64,000 nucleotides of DNA. Origin: Pseudoalteromonas rubra. GTDB taxonomy: Bacteria > Pseudomonadota > Gammaproteobacteria > Enterobacterales > Alteromonadaceae. The notes below the pieces were generated by a model, which saw only the letters and a list, made by a program, of their open reading frames with translations, was not told the DNA's origin and made no database searches. The position numbers and the translations under genes were made by a program. Positions 19,105 to 29,033 of this stretch are shown in pieces. The stretch spans positions 4,037,501 to 4,101,500 of the forward strand of contig NZ_CP013611.1 in assembly GCF_001482385.1 (NCBI RefSeq), read 5' to 3'. Numbering within the stretch: position 1 is the first letter of the stretch; every line of letters starts with the position of its first letter.

Positions 19105-19315
19105 CAGACCCACCTTCAGTCATCCCGCACTTGATGCGGAAACTACCAACAGGCGACTGGGGCTAGCATTAAGCACAACTCATCAGACCCAACACCCGTC
19201 ATCCCGCACTTGATGCGGAAACTACCAGCAGGCGGCTGGGGCTAGCATTAAGCACAACTCATCAGACCCAACACCCGTCATTCCGCACTTGATGTGGGAA
19301 CCACAGACAGGCAAC
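19105..19315. repeat. 79-bp tandem repeat, about 2.6 copies
   Basis: Copies begin with cagaccca at 19105, 19184 and 19263. Each contains gtcatcccgcacttgatgcgg, a REP/BIME-like core, followed by ggctggggctagcattaagcacaactcat; copy 3 diverges after the core. The same core recurs at 21286 and, damaged, near 9990. The rest of 18995-19538 has no gene. Confidence 0.88.
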
Positions 19316-19538
19316 TCGCAGGCACCATAACCCGCCAGTCTCTGAACTGAGCATCCGTCATTTTTTACAGTGATATGCACTAAGAAGCATGTAAGCAAGT
19401 GAAATTTCTTTTTGGTGAGGGTTAGTTAATAATATCAACAAGTTAATCCGGTACCTATCTTGATGTCTATAGCAATACGTCAGAATAGCCAGTATCGCAG
19501 TAAACAGTATCGCCGAATTAAGTAGTGCAGGAGCAGAT

Positions 19539-21119
19539 ATGTCAGAGACAAAAACCAAAGCACAAGAAAGCCAGCAAAAGTTGGTAACTGGTCTGGTTAG
19601 AGCCGCAGTGGGCACCTATACCGGGGTGCGTTCAAAGAACACCATGCTCCCCATATTGGATGGCAAGAAAGAGTACCTTAGAGTCTTGCCTAAAAATCGC
19701 CTGAGATATGGCTTTGGTATGGGGGGAGCCGTGTTATTTAGCTTTTTGTTTTCGAGCATTTTTGACAACGAAGTAACGAATAGCGAAAAGCTGAGTGAGG
19801 CACTGAATAAGCTGGATGACCTCCACTTTACCATGCTCAAAAATCAGCAAAAACTGGTGCAGTTAATTGCTAACTATCATACCTATCAGGAAATTCTGAG
19901 GTTCAATGACCTGATGCGGGGGATCCACAGTATTGGCAGAGATCTGCTCAAGTTTAATAATTTGGAAGAAAAAAGCCAGACAGCCTATCAGGATCTATTA
20001 AACAAAATAGAAATCGCAAGAAATCTGGGGGTGGTCTCTAATTTACTTTACCCACTCGTTGAGCAAAAAAATTATACCAAAGATCTCATGCATGAAGTCA
20101 TTGAGCCCCTGATTGAGTGTCATGGCACCATTACCAGGCATGAAGAGTTTGCAATGAATCTGTTTTTCCTGCAGTTCTTTACCAATCTCGGCGCTTTTAT
20201 CAGAATCGGCCGGGTACTGTATGAAAACATGCAGAGTGTGATCCACTCAGACATGAAGTGTCGTGAGCGGAACCTGCTAATAATACAGTATCTTGACGAC
20301 ACACTGGACTACATGGGCAGCACAAACACCACATACGACCTGATTTATCGCGATTCACTGAAGCTACCATCAGTGGTTTATGATGAATTGCGTTACGCAG
20401 ACAAAGGCATACAGGCTCTGAGTGAAAAGACCAGCTTGCGGATCCAGCAAGTCTGTGAAGCGAATATTAAGCAAAATATCCAGGATTACGTTGCGACCCA
20501 AATTAATTTTGGCAAGATGAAATTGAACGGGAAGCATCTCTATGAGTTTCAGGCACAGCTTGAGAAAAACTATCCGTCTTACGCTTTCTTTTCTGTGATC
20601 ACGCCATCAACTAAAGGCACACGGAGCTTTGATATCGGGAGTGATAAATTTGACAGTATTTTGTTTTTCAAGAAAAAGCTATCCGGCGACGAGCGCAATA
20701 TCCAGGTCTTTTTTATTCACAGGCGTCATCTGAACAGCGCCACACAGGAATTCGTTAAACAGAGGCTGGAATGCAAGGAGCCAGAAAAGTATAAGCATGT
20801 TGTACCCAAAGATAAGTATACGCGTAAGGGAGATAAAAAGCTTGATGCAGCGGTAAAAAAGAGCCGAAATTACAGCGAAGCGTTGTCCTTATACTGGCAC
20901 TACAACACCTCTAATCTGATGCTGAAGACCTATGATCCCAAAACATGCTCCAGTGTAGTGACTTGCGCTCGAGGTGAAGGGCAGCCAGGAGCTATTTGGG
21001 GTAAGAGCATTTACTTTTATATGGGTGACGATTTTATGTTTGAGCCTATCTCTACGGCAGAGACAGGTATGTATGGTAACCAAGGTCTGGCATTGCACTT
21101 CTTCCCGAAATATAAATAA
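19539..21119 (+). CDS. Orphan membrane-anchored protein of unknown function
   Basis: 526-residue protein I cannot assign to a family. It has a polar N-terminus, a hydrophobic segment at about 57-75 (probable single TM), a long helical region (about 80-340) with coiled-coil character, and a C-terminal part (about 345-526) rich in predicted beta structure and aromatic residues. The start has a good RBS (aggagcag). It interrupts the usual ubiI-gcvT neighbourhood and is bracketed by the same REP-like repeat on both sides (19105-19315 and 21286), so it looks like an acquired gene. No enzymatic motif was seen. Confidence 0.75.
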   Translation: MSETKTKAQESQQKLVTGLVRAAVGTYTGVRSKNTMLPILDGKKEYLRVLPKNRLRYGFGMGGAVLFSFLFSSIFDNEVTNSEKLSEALNKLDDLHFTMLKNQQKLVQLIANYHTYQEILRFNDLMRGIHSIGRDLLKFNNLEEKSQTAYQDLLNKIEIARNLGVVSNLLYPLVEQKNYTKDLMHEVIEPLIECHGTITRHEEFAMNLFFLQFFTNLGAFIRIGRVLYENMQSVIHSDMKCRERNLLIIQYLDDTLDYMGSTNTTYDLIYRDSLKLPSVVYDELRYADKGIQALSEKTSLRIQQVCEANIKQNIQDYVATQINFGKMKLNGKHLYEFQAQLEKNYPSYAFFSVITPSTKGTRSFDIGSDKFDSILFFKKKLSGDERNIQVFFIHRRHLNSATQEFVKQRLECKEPEKYKHVVPKDKYTRKGDKKLDAAVKKSRNYSEALSLYWHYNTSNLMLKTYDPKTCSSVVTCARGEGQPGAIWGKSIYFYMGDDFMFEPISTAETGMYGNQGLALHFFPKYK

Positions 21120-21285
21120 GTGACTGCCAGGGGAGAGGACCCTTCAGTCAGCTTCGAGTAGTTCCCGGCTCTCTGTCCGGGATACCGAGTTGCATTAATA
21201 CAAAGCCAGATCTGCTTAAAGCCACACAATGGGGTTGTTAAACGCCACCCCTGCATTCACTGCCGATCACCTCGCACCACTTTCT

Positions 21286-21322
21286 GTCATCCCGCACTTG
21301 ATGCGGGAACTACGAACAGGCA
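21286..21322. repeat. Single copy of REP-like core
   Basis: gtcatcccgcacttgatgcg followed by ggaactacgaacaggcag, the same core as the 79-bp tandem repeat on the far side of the orphan gene. A hairpin (tcccgg...ccggga) sits nearby at 21162-21181. Confidence 0.8.
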
Positions 21323-21361
21323 GCGCCTCGATACACTATAAGCAGGTCTCAAATGTCGTGC

Positions 21362-22207
21362 TTACCCCAAGCGCAGTGCAATAAACTCGGCTAGCTTATT
21401 CACCGCGTGGGCGGACTCCTGGGTGTTTTTAATCAGGCTGATACCAATCTGACCCAGCTCGGGCAAAAAGGGCGTTTGCGCCTGGTAACTGAGCGCAGCC
21501 GGCACGGTGCTTTTGGCCAGCACGGTGATGCCCAGGCCTTCTTTGAGGGCTGCCGTCAGGCCGGTTAAATCCGCATTACTATATACAATGCGGTATTGCA
21601 GCCCGGCCTGTTGTAATGCCTCGATGGCGCGGCGACGATAAATACAGCCTTCTGGTGCTGTCACCAAAGTAACAATGTGTTGTTGCGCTAAAGACAGGTC
21701 GCCCACCCACACCAGCTGGTCCTGCATAAACACTGGATAGTTAGATGAAGCAAGGTCCTCGTTCAGCGCCAGGACTAAATCGAATTGATCCTGTCGTGAT
21801 ACAGAGAGTAAGTGCTTACTTAGTCTGGATTTTACTTCCAGCGCTACATCTGGGTATAAAGACACGAAATCACCGATAATGGCAGGCAGTATACGCGCGG
21901 CAAATTCACTGGGGATCCCCAGACGCACCCGGCCGGTGACGCTCTCTGAGGTAAATTGCTGAATGATCCCATCGTTGAATTGCAGCATTTGCTTGGCCTG
22001 AGGCAGCAGTAGTTCGCCGTACTGATTGAGTACCTGTCGTTGGCCCTGTTTTTTAAATAGTTTACAGCCCAGTTGTTCTTCAAGACGTTTGATCTGCAAA
22101 CTTACAGCGGGCTGAGAGAGGCCCAGCAGCTCACCTGCTTTGGCAAAACCGCCTACTTCAACCACGGTCACCAAGGTGCGCAGGCCATCAATCGATAAGT
22201 TTTTCAT
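21362..22207 (-). CDS. LysR family transcriptional regulator
   Basis: LysR-type regulator of 281 residues. The N-terminal HTH (LRTLVTVVEVGGFAKAGELL, LSQPAVSLQIKRLEEQLG) is followed by a linker and an effector-binding domain. Divergent from the GcvT-fold gene at 22337, with a perfect palindrome between them, so it probably controls that gene and possibly gcvTHP behind it. E. coli also uses a LysR-type factor (GcvA) for gcv, but this sequence does not look especially close to GcvA. Ligand unknown. Confidence 0.9.
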   Translation of the reverse strand: MKNLSIDGLRTLVTVVEVGGFAKAGELLGLSQPAVSLQIKRLEEQLGCKLFKKQGQRQVLNQYGELLLPQAKQMLQFNDGIIQQFTSESVTGRVRLGIPSEFAARILPAIIGDFVSLYPDVALEVKSRLSKHLLSVSRQDQFDLVLALNEDLASSNYPVFMQDQLVWVGDLSLAQQHIVTLVTAPEGCIYRRRAIEALQQAGLQYRIVYSNADLTGLTAALKEGLGITVLAKSTVPAALSYQAQTPFLPELGQIGISLIKNTQESAHAVNKLAEFIALRLG

Positions 22208-22246
22208 ATTAATAAAATCAATTTATAAAACCCAAATACATTAATA

Positions 22247-22304
22247 TTATTTATCAAACGATAAATAAATACAATTTGTTGTTGCGCAGGCGGATCCCTA
22301 TACT
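22247..22304 (+). promoter_or_regulatory. LysR-type palindrome and promoter
   Basis: Nine-base perfect arms ttatttatc / gataaataa separated by aaac (22247-22268), fitting the T-N11-A LysR box. It lies just upstream of -35 ttgttg (22276-22281), a 17-bp spacer and -10 tatact (22299-22304), directed at the gene starting 22337. This placement suits activation. Confidence 0.7.
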
Positions 22305-22336
22305 TTTCTCCATCTTAATTTCATCAGGATAGTCGC

Positions 22337-22927
22337 ATGATGAGCACGCCAATCATCTTCGCTAAACACCGTCAGGGCACGGTGGCGGCGGAAAATCGTC
22401 TTTTCTCGCCACAGGATCTGGTTGTACTGGATTTCAGCGGATTTGAAACCACGCCTTTTCTGAATCAGGAACTGGGGCTGAACCTCAATAAACTGATGGC
22501 GCCCGGGCTGGGCTTACAAGGTCTGTTGGTTGGCGGTCATTCTTTTGCTGTGTATTACTTCAGCGAAACAGCCTACCGTTTTGTGCTGAGTGAAAGCGCC
22601 GCTCAGGCCCTTTCTGCGCTGGTAAGCAAACATGACAGTGACTACGATATTGAACTGGTACGTCGCAGCGACCTGGCGATTGCTCAACTGAGCGGTCAGG
22701 CAGCGCTTGAGACGGTGCTGAACAGTTTTTCTCTGACGCCGGGTTTGCAAATTTCAGATGAACTGGCCTGCTATGGTAAACAAAGTGGCGATGTGTTTGT
22801 GACCACTTTAGTACAGCAGGGTCAGCAGCACTATCAACTGATTGCAAATCAGGAATCTTTGAGCCTGTGGCAGGCTCGACTGGCTGAGCAGGGTTTTGCT
22901 CATTCAGACGAACACGCCCCAAATTAA
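22337..22927 (+). CDS. Single-domain GcvT/YgfZ-fold protein
   Basis: 196 residues that align by eye along most of their length with the folate-binding domain of the adjacent GcvT. YYFSETAYRFVLSES (73-87) matches [34 protein letters not shown] (102-120) matches [18 protein letters not shown], and VFVTTLVQQGQQHYQLIAN (153-171) matches [19 protein letters not shown]. The catalytic Asp segment (GGVIDDLI) is replaced by VGGHSFAV and the GcvT C-terminal domain is absent, as in the small SoxG-type members of the fold. It is therefore probably a non-catalytic folate-binding or structural paralogue. It ends 78 bp before gcvT and may be co-transcribed. Confidence 0.75.
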   Translation: MMSTPIIFAKHRQGTVAAENRLFSPQDLVVLDFSGFETTPFLNQELGLNLNKLMAPGLGLQGLLVGGHSFAVYYFSETAYRFVLSESAAQALSALVSKHDSDYDIELVRRSDLAIAQLSGQAALETVLNSFSLTPGLQISDELACYGKQSGDVFVTTLVQQGQQHYQLIANQESLSLWQARLAEQGFAHSDEHAPN

Positions 22928-23005
22928 CCCCAATCGCCAGTGTTGCGCTGGTGAACACAATCCGGACGTTGCCGGATGTGTGATGACAATAAGTGAAGAA
23001 AGAGT

Positions 23006-24088
23006 ATGACTTCTAAAACAGTACTGCATGCCAAGCACCTAGAAGCTGGCGCGAAAATGGTCGATTTCCACGGCTGGGAAATGCCAATCAACTATGGCTC
23101 GCAAATCGAAGAGCACAATGCTGTGCGTGAAGACGCAGGCATGTTTGACGTATCTCACATGACTATCGTTGATGTAAAAGGTGCAGATGCACAGGCGTTC
23201 CTGCGTAAGCTGGTTGCTAACGATGTGGCAAAACTCAAAGTAGCGGGTAAAGCACTTTACACTGGCATGCTGAATGAGCAGGGCGGCGTGATCGATGACC
23301 TGATCATCTACTTCTTCACTGAAACTGAATACCGCCTGGTTGTAAACTCTGCAACACGCGAAAAAGACTTAGCGCACATGAACGGTGTTGCAGCTGACTT
23401 TGACGTTGCGATCACTGAGCGTCCAGAGTACGCGATGATTGCGGTACAGGGTCCAAATGCCAAAGCAAAAACAGCGACCATTTTGAGCGATGCGCAAAAT
23501 GCAGCAGTAGAAGGCATGAAGCCTTTCTTTGGCGTGCAAGCCGAAGAGCTGTTCATTGCCACCACAGGCTACACAGGTGAAGACGGCTACGAAATCGTTG
23601 TACACAACGATGATGCAGCGCAACTGTGGCAAAAATTATTAGACGCGGGCGTCCGTCCGGCTGGCCTAGGTGCACGTGATACGCTACGTTTAGAAGCAGG
23701 CATGAACCTTTACGGCTCAGATATGGATGAAAGCGTTTCTCCACTGGCTGCTAACATGGCGTGGACCATTGCCTGGGAGCCGGCAGAGCGTGACTTTATC
23801 GGTCGTAAGGTGATCGAGCAGCAACGTGCAGACAAGAGCACAGATAAGCTGGTTGGCCTGGTACTTGAGAGCAAAGGCGTTCTGCGCGGCGGCTCTAAAG
23901 TTATCGTAGAAGGTGGCGAAGGTGTTATCACTTCTGGTACATTCTCGCCGACGTTAGGCTTTAGCGTAGCTTTGGCCCGTGTACCTCGCTCTACGGGTGA
24001 CACAGCTCAGGTTGAAATGCGCAAAAAGCTGGTAGACGTTAAAGTGGTTAAACCTTGCTTTGTACGCAATGGTAAGTCGGTTCTGTAA
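23006..24088 (+). CDS. gcvT: Glycine cleavage system T protein (aminomethyltransferase)
   Basis: Transfers the methylene group from lipoyl-bound aminomethyl to tetrahydrofolate, releasing ammonia. The N-terminal folate domain contains [11 protein letters not shown] (21-31) and the catalytic Asp in GGVIDDLI (D97/D98), followed by [11 protein letters not shown] and the C-terminal GCV_T_C domain with [13 protein letters not shown]. Length 360 is standard. Codon use is strongly biased (few rare codons), as in gcvH and gcvP. No glycine riboswitch is visible in the 78-bp leader. Confidence 0.97.
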   Translation: MTSKTVLHAKHLEAGAKMVDFHGWEMPINYGSQIEEHNAVREDAGMFDVSHMTIVDVKGADAQAFLRKLVANDVAKLKVAGKALYTGMLNEQGGVIDDLIIYFFTETEYRLVVNSATREKDLAHMNGVAADFDVAITERPEYAMIAVQGPNAKAKTATILSDAQNAAVEGMKPFFGVQAEELFIATTGYTGEDGYEIVVHNDDAAQLWQKLLDAGVRPAGLGARDTLRLEAGMNLYGSDMDESVSPLAANMAWTIAWEPAERDFIGRKVIEQQRADKSTDKLVGLVLESKGVLRGGSKVIVEGGEGVITSGTFSPTLGFSVALARVPRSTGDTAQVEMRKKLVDVKVVKPCFVRNGKSVL

Positions 24089-24150
24089 CGAACAGAGCAT
24101 TAAAGAATAACGGGCGATGGCCCACATAAATCGACCAAAGGAACAAAAAA

Positions 24151-24540
24151 ATGAGCAACATTCCTAGCGAGTTAAAGTACGCAACGTCACACGAGTGGGT
24201 TCGCGCTGAAGGCGACGGCACTTACACAGTAGGTATCACTGAGCATGCACAGGAACTTTTGGGTGACATGGTATTCGTAGACCTGCCTGACGTAGGTGAC
24301 GAAGTTGATGCTGGTGAAGACTGCGCGGTTGCTGAGTCTGTTAAAGCTGCATCTGACATCTACGCGCCAATCGGCGGTGAGATTGTTGCTGTTAACGAAG
24401 AGCTGGAAGACGCTCCTGAATCAGTAAACAACGACCCATACGGTGACGGCTGGTTGTTCCGTGTTAAAGCGTCTGACGAAAGCGAGCTTGAAAACCTGCT
24501 TGACGCAGAAGGCTACGAAGCCAACATCGACGAAGACTAA
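24151..24540 (+). CDS. gcvH: Glycine cleavage system H protein
   Basis: Lipoyl carrier that shuttles the aminomethyl intermediate between P, T and L proteins. The lipoylation site is K65 in AESVKAASD. Length (129) is normal. 62 bp after gcvT with an aaggaac RBS. A strong hairpin follows the stop. Confidence 0.97.
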   Translation: MSNIPSELKYATSHEWVRAEGDGTYTVGITEHAQELLGDMVFVDLPDVGDEVDAGEDCAVAESVKAASDIYAPIGGEIVAVNEELEDAPESVNNDPYGDGWLFRVKASDESELENLLDAEGYEANIDED

Positions 24541-24552
24541 TTCGTTGTAGAT

Positions 24553-24586
24553 ACTATAAAAGCCCCCTGTGTGGGGCTTTTATAGT
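24553..24586. terminator. Strong symmetric hairpin between gcvH and gcvP
   Basis: Perfect 14-bp stem actataaaagcccc / ggggcttttatagt with a 6-nt loop. It can act as an intrinsic terminator or attenuating/processing site, so gcvP may be transcribed partly from its own promoter in the 150 bp that follow. Confidence 0.8.
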
Positions 24587-24735
24587 TGCGCCACGCACTT
24601 TTGGTGTGGCAACACCGTTAAACTCTGTGACTGTTACCAAGGTATTTTCGTCGTTCCGGGAGGCTAAGCCAATCTCCGGCCGGTCGAACAACAGTGACAC
24701 CCCCATTTTTACTTGGATCATAGGAATCTGGACAC

Positions 24736-27633
24736 ATGTCAAACGCCAAATCTCTTGAACAACTAGAGCAAAAGCAAGACTTTATTCGTCGCCACATTGG
24801 CCCGAGCCCGGCTCAGGTGAGTGACATGCTTGCTGCGCTTGGAGTATCGAGTGTTGAAGAGCTGATCGGTCAGACAGTACCTAGCTCAATTTTGTTAGAG
24901 CAAGGCCTGCAAATTGGTGAAAGCCGTACCGAAGTAGAAACGCTGAGCTACCTGAAATCAGTAGCAAGCAAAAACAAGGTCTTCAAATCTTACATCGGTC
25001 AGGGTTACCACCCGACACACGTGCCAAACGTTATCTTGCGTAACGTACTGGAAAACCCAGGTTGGTATACTGCGTATACGCCGTATCAGCCAGAGATTGC
25101 ACAAGGCCGTCTTGAGTCTTTGCTTAACTTCCAGACTATGACCATGGACATCACCGGCCTTGACCTGGCCAGTGCGTCATTGCTTGACGAATCAACCGCA
25201 GCAGCCGAAGCTATGGCGCTGGCTAAGCGTGTTTCTAAAGCGAAAAAAGCGAACCTGTTCTTTATTGCAGAAGACGTACACACACAAACTATCGACGTAG
25301 TCACAACCCGTGCCGAGCAGTTTGGTTTTGAAGTGATCGTTGGTCCTGCAAGCGATGCGGCAAACCACGAGATCTTCGGTGCCCTGTTCCAGTATCCAAC
25401 TACGTCAGGTGAAGTGGTTGACATCACGGACATCATCGCACAAGTACAAAGCAAAAAAGCGATTGCCTGTGTGGCCGCTGACATCATGAGCTTAATGCTG
25501 CTGAAAGCACCAGGTAAACTGGGTGCAGACGTGGTACTGGGTTCTGCACAGCGTTTTGGTGTACCTATGGGTTACGGTGGTCCACACGCTGCGTTCTTCG
25601 CAACACGTGATGCATACAAGCGTTCACTGCCAGGGCGTATCATTGGTGTATCAAAAGACCGTTTAGGTAACGATGCACTGCGTATGGCAATGCAAACACG
25701 CGAGCAGCACATCCGCCGCGAAAAAGCCAACTCAAACATTTGTACAGCGCAGGTACTGCTGGCCAACATGGCTGCATTCTATGCGGTGTACCACGGTCCA
25801 CAGGGCCTGAAAACCATTGCCGAGCGCATTAACCGTTTCGCCAGCATTCTGGCAACTGGCCTGAAAGCCAAAGGCGTAGCACTGAAGCACGACACCTGGT
25901 TTGACACCATCACAGTGGTTGCTAACGACGCAGACAAAGACGCAGTAGTCACGCGCGCCGTTGCAAACGAAGTGAACTTTGCCATCAACCACGCTGGCGA
26001 GTACTCAATTGCACTGAACGAAACCACCACCCGCGGTGACATAGCTGAACTGTTCGACATCATCCTGGGCGAAGGCCATGGCTTAGATGTGGCAGCACTG
26101 GATAGCGAAGTTGCTGCAAATGGCATCACGGGTATTCCGGCGAGCCTGGTACGTGATGACGAAGTACTGACACACGATAACTTCAACAGCTACCACAGCG
26201 AAACTGAGATGCTGCGTTACATCAAGCGTCTTGAGAACAAAGATTTGGCACTGAACCACTCTATGATCTCTCTGGGTTCTTGTACCATGAAGCTGAACGC
26301 GACCGCTGAGATGATCCCGGTCACCTGGCCTGAGTTCGCTGAACTGCACCCATTCTGCCCGCTAGAGCAGGCACAGGGTTATCAGGTTATGATGACTGAG
26401 CTGCACGACTGGCTGGTTAACATCACAGGCTACGACGCAGTGTCACTGCAACCTAACTCAGGTGCTCAGGGTGAATACGCGGGTCTTATCGCGATTCGTA
26501 AATACCACGAGTCACGCGGCGAAGGTCACCGTAACGTGTGTCTGATCCCAAGCTCTGCGCACGGTACTAACCCGGCGTCGGCGCAAATGGCCAGCATGAA
26601 AGTGGTTGTGGTTGGCTGTGACAGCGACGGTAACATTGATCTGGATGACTTGCGTGCGAAAGCCCAAGACGTATCAGAGAACCTGTCTTGTATCATGGTT
26701 ACTTACCCGTCTACCCACGGTGTATACGAAGAAGCCATTCGCGAAGTATGTGAGATCGTTCACCAGCACGGTGGCCAGGTTTATATGGACGGCGCGAACA
26801 TGAACGCACAGGTTGGCGTAACCAGCCCGGGCTCAATCGGCTCTGACGTATCGCACCTGAACCTACACAAAACATTCTGTATCCCGCACGGTGGTGGTGG
26901 TCCGGGTGTTGGTCCTATCGGTGTTAAATCACACCTGGCACCATTCATGCCTAACCACAGCGTGATTAAAGTAGCGGGCACCAACGAAGGTAACGGCGCA
27001 GTATCTGCGGCACCTTACGGCTCAGCAGCCATCCTGCCAATCTCATGGGCGTATATTGCCATGATGGGCAGCGAAGGCCTGAAGCAGGCCACTGAAATGG
27101 CCATCGTGAACGCCAACTACCTGACAGAGAAGCTAAGCAAGCACTATCCGGTACTTTACCGTGGCCGCAACGACCGCGTTGCCCACGAGTGTATTATCGA
27201 CCTGCGCCCGCTTAAAGAAAGCTCAGGCATCACAGAAATGGACGTAGCTAAGCGTCTGATGGACTACGGTTTCCACGCACCGACTATGTCATTCCCGGTT
27301 GCTGGTACCTTAATGATCGAGCCAACAGAATCTGAGTCTAAGGTAGAAATCGACCGCTTCATCGAAGCCATGATCTCTATCCGCGCTGAAATCGCCAAAG
27401 TAGAAAACGGCGAATGGTCTGTAGAAAACAACCCACTGGTGTTCGCACCACACACTCAGGCAGATGTACTGGGTAATGAGTGGGATCGCGCCTACGACCG
27501 CTTCTACGCTGCCTTCCCGGTTGCAAGCGTTGCAAAAGACAAGTTCTGGCCAACAGTAACCCGTATCGATGACGTATACGGCGACCGTAACCTGATCTGT
27601 TCTTGCCCGGCTGTCGAGACTTATGCTGAGTAA
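24736..27633 (+). CDS. gcvP: Glycine dehydrogenase (decarboxylating), P protein
   Basis: PLP enzyme that decarboxylates glycine and loads the aminomethyl group on GcvH. 965-residue fused alpha-beta form. The N-terminal half (about 1-450) is the non-catalytic copy, and the C-terminal half carries the PLP lysine K712 in [18 protein letters not shown] and the Gly-rich loop after it. No frameshift was seen. Separated from gcvH by 195 bp containing a strong hairpin. Needs the L protein (lpd), which is not in this window. Confidence 0.97.
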   Translation: MSNAKSLEQLEQKQDFIRRHIGPSPAQVSDMLAALGVSSVEELIGQTVPSSILLEQGLQIGESRTEVETLSYLKSVASKNKVFKSYIGQGYHPTHVPNVILRNVLENPGWYTAYTPYQPEIAQGRLESLLNFQTMTMDITGLDLASASLLDESTAAAEAMALAKRVSKAKKANLFFIAEDVHTQTIDVVTTRAEQFGFEVIVGPASDAANHEIFGALFQYPTTSGEVVDITDIIAQVQSKKAIACVAADIMSLMLLKAPGKLGADVVLGSAQRFGVPMGYGGPHAAFFATRDAYKRSLPGRIIGVSKDRLGNDALRMAMQTREQHIRREKANSNICTAQVLLANMAAFYAVYHGPQGLKTIAERINRFASILATGLKAKGVALKHDTWFDTITVVANDADKDAVVTRAVANEVNFAINHAGEYSIALNETTTRGDIAELFDIILGEGHGLDVAALDSEVAANGITGIPASLVRDDEVLTHDNFNSYHSETEMLRYIKRLENKDLALNHSMISLGSCTMKLNATAEMIPVTWPEFAELHPFCPLEQAQGYQVMMTELHDWLVNITGYDAVSLQPNSGAQGEYAGLIAIRKYHESRGEGHRNVCLIPSSAHGTNPASAQMASMKVVVVGCDSDGNIDLDDLRAKAQDVSENLSCIMVTYPSTHGVYEEAIREVCEIVHQHGGQVYMDGANMNAQVGVTSPGSIGSDVSHLNLHKTFCIPHGGGGPGVGPIGVKSHLAPFMPNHSVIKVAGTNEGNGAVSAAPYGSAAILPISWAYIAMMGSEGLKQATEMAIVNANYLTEKLSKHYPVLYRGRNDRVAHECIIDLRPLKESSGITEMDVAKRLMDYGFHAPTMSFPVAGTLMIEPTESESKVEIDRFIEAMISIRAEIAKVENGEWSVENNPLVFAPHTQADVLGNEWDRAYDRFYAAFPVASVAKDKFWPTVTRIDDVYGDRNLICSCPAVETYAE

Positions 27634-27677
27634 CATTGGTTTGTAAGCCTTGTCATTGCAGGGCTGGCAAATGATGA

Positions 27678-27711
27678 AAACCGCTCGTTTTAGGACGAGC
27701 GGTTTTTTTGT
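27678..27711 (+). terminator. Rho-independent terminator of gcvP
   Basis: Stem aaaccgctcgt / acgagcggttt with a 6-nt loop, then a run of Ts. Strong intrinsic terminator 45 bases after the stop. Confidence 0.92.
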
Positions 27712-28180
27712 GTCTGTTATCAGGCAATAAGTTAAAGAGCAGGCAGAACTTCGTGTTGTGGCATATCCAATACCCTTGTGGCGGTAAATATAATATTGTT
27801 GTGATTTAATAAACAAACAAATCTGCACTTTGAGCAGGGTAATGGGAGAACACTTACATCCATGCACCGTGTATGCAGCAAGTCTTTTGCTTGAGCTTGT
27901 CTAATCTTTTCAATCAGTTAGTTTGCTCTTCAAGCATTGTAGCTGAACCATTCTTGACCTCTTTACATTATACGGTTGCAATGTAACTTTGCATTGTTAG
28001 TATGTTGGTTATTAATAAATTCATGAATGTGAGGTTTGTTGAAATAAAGGCTTTTATTATTAGTTAGTTAGATTTATTTGCTTGACGGGTTACGCTTGCT
28101 GATAGGTTACTTCAGTGATAATCTTTTGGTTAACATTTGTTAATTTAGCTGTGTGTCGGTCAACATTTGAAAGGATAGCT
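27712..28180. other. AT-rich intergenic region at edge of accessory block
   Basis: About 470 bases without a credible gene, clearly more AT-rich than the gcv operon before it. No tRNA or attachment-site sequence was recognised at this boundary. It should contain the promoter of the XRE gene, but no strong -35/-10 pair stands out. Confidence 0.5.
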
Positions 28181-28483
28181 ATGAAAGTCAGAATACGGCG
28201 AGCGGGCCTCTTTGCTGCCTTGTTAAAAGAAGCTGCGAAGTCGATTAAATCAATGCGGATAGATGCTGGACTGAGTCAAAGCGCATTAGGGAAAAAATTA
28301 ATGCCACCAGTTGACCAAGCCACGATCTCCAATTGGGAAACCGGCAAAACACATATTCCTTTTTTAGCATTTATGTATATTTGCTTTGTCTGTGGCGTTT
28401 GCCCTGAGCAAAAAACGAAGGAAATTCTGGACTCCCAATCGGCTGAGGATAACACCAACAAGAAGGATGCATCTGATGTTTAG
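28181..28483 (+). CDS. Small XRE-type HTH regulator
   Basis: 100-residue DNA-binding protein. The Cro/CI-type HTH is seen in MRIDAGLSQSALGKKLMPPVDQATISNWETGKTHIP. An in-frame start exists at 28115, but the ATG at 28181 has a proper RBS (aaagga) and starts with a basic MKVRIRRAG, so it is preferred. Its stop lies inside the next gene's start (8-nt overlap), so the two are translationally coupled. Likely autoregulator of this three-gene cassette. Confidence 0.8.
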   Translation: MKVRIRRAGLFAALLKEAAKSIKSMRIDAGLSQSALGKKLMPPVDQATISNWETGKTHIPFLAFMYICFVCGVCPEQKTKEILDSQSAEDNTNKKDASDV

Positions 28484-29033
28484 TTATGAAAACTTCAAGT
28501 TATTTTATGATCTCATTGAAAACATGCTATTGCCGTTATTTTTGATTGCACTGTGTATCGGATGGAAGAATATTAATGTTCGTTACCTGATGATTGTGCT
28601 TGTTGTGTTGGAAGTGCTCGACAATATGACATACGAAATTGCACTTGGATGGGGAAATCCCTATTACATTTGGTCAATGTTTATGTGTGTTTTGTTTATC
28701 ATTCCTGTTCTTGGCAGACGCTTGTTGGCCGAAAGATTACAGAGTCGTTCAGCCTTCTTTAGGCAAGTCAATAAGCACTATTATGTGAGCAAGCAGGAAG
28801 GTGCATTTCTGTTCGTTCATTTTATATCTTTACTCATCAACTTGGTTACGTATATTGAAGTTACACTGTATACGCACTATGTAATTGATAGCTATCCTAT
28901 AAGAAACAACTTATATAGCCCGGTGCAATCTTTCGTGCATATTGCTGAGGGTATATTAGTTCTGACAATCGCAAATCGATTTAGAAAGGAAAGATATGAA
29001 ACAACTGACGGAGCAGCAGCAAAGAGCTGTTAG
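28476..29033 (+). CDS. Four-helix membrane protein, unknown
   Basis: 185-residue integral membrane protein with about four hydrophobic segments (about 15-30, 35-52, 65-84 and 108-130, with a weaker one near 155-170). The ATG at 28476 follows agaagg at good spacing and overlaps the XRE stop. The 30 residues that could be added from 28386 lie inside the XRE gene and are not likely used. The 3' end overlaps the start of a 40-residue peptide gene. I do not recognise the family; an immunity, export or signalling role is only inference. Confidence 0.72.
   Translation: MFSYENFKLFYDLIENMLLPLFLIALCIGWKNINVRYLMIVLVVLEVLDNMTYEIALGWGNPYYIWSMFMCVLFIIPVLGRRLLAERLQSRSAFFRQVNKHYYVSKQEGAFLFVHFISLLINLVTYIEVTLYTHYVIDSYPIRNNLYSPVQSFVHIAEGILVLTIANRFRKERYETTDGAAAKSC

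Noticed and set aside
22928..23005. Possible glycine riboswitch ahead of gcvT
   Set aside because: The 78-bp gap is too short for the tandem aptamers and lacks their conserved core; only a short atccgg/ccggat hairpin is present.
27310..27867. 185-codon minus-strand ORF across the end of gcvP
   Set aside because: It lies antisense to the strongly conserved gcvP 3' end and over its terminator, and encodes no recognisable domain; it is a shadow frame.
28115..28180. Longer N-terminus for the XRE regulator
   Set aside because: No RBS at the upstream ATG and the added residues are not HTH-like; the ATG at 28181 has a good RBS.
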